Shown here in pieces: positions 62,162 through 64,000 of a DNA stretch of 64,000 bases. Where the stretch lies: NCBI RefSeq assembly GCF_023502345.1, contig NZ_JAMFLX010000007.1:62001-126000 (forward strand), in the 5' to 3' direction. The first letter of the stretch is position 1; each line of letters starts with the position of its first letter. The DNA comes from Parendozoicomonas callyspongiae (GTDB lineage Bacteria > Pseudomonadota > Gammaproteobacteria > Pseudomonadales > Endozoicomonadaceae). The notes beneath the pieces are model-generated. The model did not search any database and was not told the origin of the DNA. It saw nothing but the letters and a program-made list of their open reading frames with translations. Made by a program: the position numbers and the translations under genes.

Positions 62162-63493
62162 TTAACTGGCCTGAGGCAGGTTTCTAACCAACAGAGAGAA
62201 CTCATCCGGCTTAATACCTTCCGGTATTGGCATCCGTACTTTATGGCCAGAGCCTGGTGCCGCACTCACCTTTTCACCCTGATTATTTTCGATATGTTCC
62301 AAAACAAAAGATCGGTTGCCCGCAGGTGTGAGCAACTCGACTGAATCACCAACCTCAAAACGATTCTTCACGTCAATGGTGGCAAACTCATCATCCGCAT
62401 CAATCACTTCACCAACAAACTGCTGAAGATCACCCTGTGAGTTACCACGGTCGTAGTTCTGATATTCATCATGAACATGGCGACGATAGAACCCTTCGGT
62501 GTAACCACGGCTGGCCAGATTCTCCAGAGTATCCATCATACTCATATCAAACGGACGACCTGCAGCAGCATCATCAATAGTCTTACGATAAACCTGCGCA
62601 GTACGGGCCACGTAATAGTGGGACTTTGTACGCCCTTCAATCTTCAGGGAGTGTACGCCCATATTGGTCAGACGATGAACATGCTGAACTGCGCGCAGAT
62701 CACGGGAGTTCATAATGTAAGTGCCGTGTTCATCTTCAAAAGCCGGCATATATTCATCCGGGCGGTTGGCTTCCTGCAATAGAACGATTTTATCTGTTGG
62801 TTCACCATGTCCCAGAGTTGGCTGTTTAGCTGGATCAAACTCAACCGGAACAACATCACCTTCCGGACGCTCCTTGGCATCATGAGCCTGGTACTTCCAG
62901 CGACAGGCATTGGTGCATGTTCCCTGGTTAGGATCACGACGATTCATATAACCGGAAAGCAGGCATCGACCTGAGTAAGCAATGCACAGTGAACCATGGA
63001 CAAATACTTCCAGCTCAGTATCCGGGCACTCTTCATGGATTTCCTGAATCTCATCCAGAGACAGCTCACGGGAAAGAATAATCCGGCTGACACCCTGTTT
63101 AGCCCAGAACTTTACTGTGGCGAAGTTAACAACGTTAGCTTGAACAGACAGGTGTACTTCCATTTCCGGCCAGCGTTCACGCACCATCATCATCAACCCT
63201 GGGTCTGACATAATCAGGGCATCTGGCTTCATGGCGACCACCGGCTCCATATCTCTCATATAGGTTTTCACCTTGGAGTTATGGGGCGCAATATTACTGG
63301 CGAGATAGAACTTCTTACCCAGGTCATGCGCGTACTGGATACCGTTGGCCAGGTTGTCTGATTTAAAATCGTTATTTCTGACTCGCAGGCTGTAACGAGG
63401 CTGCCCGGCATAAACCGCATCGGCGCCATAAGCGAAGGCGTATCGCATATTGCGCAGAGTGCCGGCAGGAGACAGAAGTTCGGGCTTAATCAT
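62162..63493 (-). CDS. trhP: U32 family tRNA hydroxylation protein YegQ/TrhP
   Basis: A 443-residue U32-family protein. N-terminal ELLSPAGTLRNMRYAFAYGA and AVYAGQPRYSLRVR are diagnostic of YegQ. The central motif SLCIAYSGRCLLSGYMNRRD and GTCTNACRWKY carries the conserved cysteines, thought to hold an Fe-S cluster. The C-terminal beta-barrel (about 350-443) is typical. TrhP makes 5-hydroxyuridine at tRNA position 34, using prephenate-derived chemistry. Full length, with no signs of decay. Confidence 0.93.
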   Translation of the reverse strand: MIKPELLSPAGTLRNMRYAFAYGADAVYAGQPRYSLRVRNNDFKSDNLANGIQYAHDLGKKFYLASNIAPHNSKVKTYMRDMEPVVAMKPDALIMSDPGLMMMVRERWPEMEVHLSVQANVVNFATVKFWAKQGVSRIILSRELSLDEIQEIHEECPDTELEVFVHGSLCIAYSGRCLLSGYMNRRDPNQGTCTNACRWKYQAHDAKERPEGDVVPVEFDPAKQPTLGHGEPTDKIVLLQEANRPDEYMPAFEDEHGTYIMNSRDLRAVQHVHRLTNMGVHSLKIEGRTKSHYYVARTAQVYRKTIDDAAAGRPFDMSMMDTLENLASRGYTEGFYRRHVHDEYQNYDRGNSQGDLQQFVGEVIDADDEFATIDVKNRFEVGDSVELLTPAGNRSFVLEHIENNQGEKVSAAPGSGHKVRMPIPEGIKPDEFSLLVRNLPQAS

Positions 63494-63544
63494 AGATACA
63501 CCGTGCTATCTGGAAGGCGCGAATTGTACGCTTAGAATTCTATT

Positions 63545-63707
63545 AAGTACCCAGGCAGTTGCTTTCGAATATTATGGCGTGTGGATTTTTTCACCCTTCA
63601 AGGCGCAACGTCGGGAGCGTAGCCGTAGCTACGTGACCAAAGTTGCAACGCCGCAAGGGTGGAAAAAGACGCCGCTAGAATATATGAAAGCAACTGCCTG
63701 GGTGCTT
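63545..63707. repeat. MITE-like fold-back element, copy B
   Basis: The left end AAGTACCCAGGCAGTTGCTT at 63545 pairs with its complement ending at 63707 (one mismatch). Pairing continues imperfectly inward to the central palindrome GAGCGTAGCCGTAGCTACGTG. Length 163 bases, against 164 for the core of copy A. Both begin AAGTAC and share the centre GAGC-R-TAGC...GCTA-Y-GTGAC. It separates yegQ from rpmG. Confidence 0.75.
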
Positions 63708-63720
63708 ATTTTAAGATATG

Positions 63721-63748
63721 AAAAAACCCGCACCAGGCGGGTTTTTTC
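63721..63748 (-). terminator. Rho-independent terminator after rpmG
   Basis: AAAAAACCCGC and GCGGGTTTTTT form an 11-bp stem with a five-base loop and T runs in both directions. It lies about 50 bases downstream of the rpmG stop on the minus strand. Confidence 0.92.
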
Positions 63749-63796
63749 ACTTATCTGACGAGTGTCAGAAGAGGCTGCAAGCCCAGAAGCAGATCA

Positions 63797-63964
63797 TTAC
63801 TTGATCTTGGCTTCCTTAAAATCTACGTGCTTGCGAACCTTAGGGTCGTACTTCTTGAAAACAAGCTTGTCTGGGGTGTTACGCTTGTTCTTGGTAGTGG
63901 TGTAGAAGTAACCAGTACCAGCGGTAGAAACCAGCTTGATCTTTTCGCGAATAGCCTTAGCCAT
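63797..63964 (-). CDS. rpmG: 50S ribosomal protein L33 (bL33)
   Basis: A 55-residue basic protein: [34 protein letters not shown] and a C-terminus [13 protein letters not shown], which is full-length bL33. It has none of the four zinc-binding cysteines, so it is the zinc-independent form. A GGAGG ribosome site lies eight bases before the ATG at 63964. Codon use is strongly biased, as expected for ribosomal genes. The usual partner rpmB would be upstream, beyond the right edge of the window. Confidence 0.97.
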   Translation of the reverse strand: MAKAIREKIKLVSTAGTGYFYTTTKNKRNTPDKLVFKKYDPKVRKHVDFKEAKIK

Positions 63965-64000
63965 TGTCGTTATCCTCCAGAAAAAACAGTATTAAACGCG

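Overview
The window looks like chromosomal DNA of a marine, host-associated gammaproteobacterium of the Oceanospirillales, most likely Endozoicomonas or a close relative. That assignment is inference. It rests on the gene order asmA-mutY-(insert)-yggX, an OmpK-type porin, a marine-type dedicated sortase regulatory module, an LeuA of about 560 residues, and several very large proteins with animal-like domains. Base composition is moderate. The eukaryote-like genes read as AT-richer and more Ser/Lys-rich than their housekeeping neighbours.

Layout. 1-7.5 kb: truncated ompK, asmA, mutY, a large inserted gene on the other strand with a CX5R phosphoinositide-phosphatase signature, then yggX. 7.5-12.6 kb: tandem tRNA-Phe genes with a clear stable-RNA promoter and terminator, a gene remnant, an S24 repressor, a GNAT enzyme, an AraC/GyrI regulator, and a sigma factor-permease-thioredoxin operon. 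12.6-19.2 kb: an exported unknown protein, a LysR regulator, a CPA1 antiporter, an orphan IS30-type helix-turn-helix gene and adenine deaminase. 19.2-25.4 kb: three consecutive eukaryote-like genes, namely a SET/PR-domain protein, a coiled-coil protein with a basic tail, and an exported coiled-coil plus TRAF-C (MATH) protein. 25.4-37.2 kb: two glutathione transferases, a DeoR regulator, a large coiled-coil protein, the Pds sortase regulatory trio without a sortase, pfkA, a DUF2726 protein, yggU and a GDSL hydrolase. 37.5-46 kb: topoisomerase III, an SDR enzyme, an Lrp regulator, leuA with a terminator in its leader, two exported proteins and an imelysin-like lipoprotein. 46-54.8 kb: a death-fold-rich protein, a GH13 sugar phosphorylase, galU, an SCP2-like/alcohol dehydrogenase pair and an mtnA pseudogene. 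54.8-64 kb: nfeD/qmcA, a DinB-like protein, an OlsF-like double acyltransferase, a DoxX-like protein, an ATP-grasp/DedA pair, an H-NS-like protein, yegQ/trhP and rpmG at the right edge.

The main biological theme is a scattered set of candidate host-interaction proteins: a SopB/INPP4-like phosphatase, a SET/PR protein, a TRAF-C protein whose peptide-pocket residues look conserved, a death-fold array, and coiled-coil proteins with basic stretches. They sit as single genes between housekeeping genes, without secretion genes in the window. A second theme is a family of 135-195 bp fold-back (MITE-like) elements with ends close to AAGTACTCGGTCATGTG. At least three copies and one solo hairpin lie between genes here.
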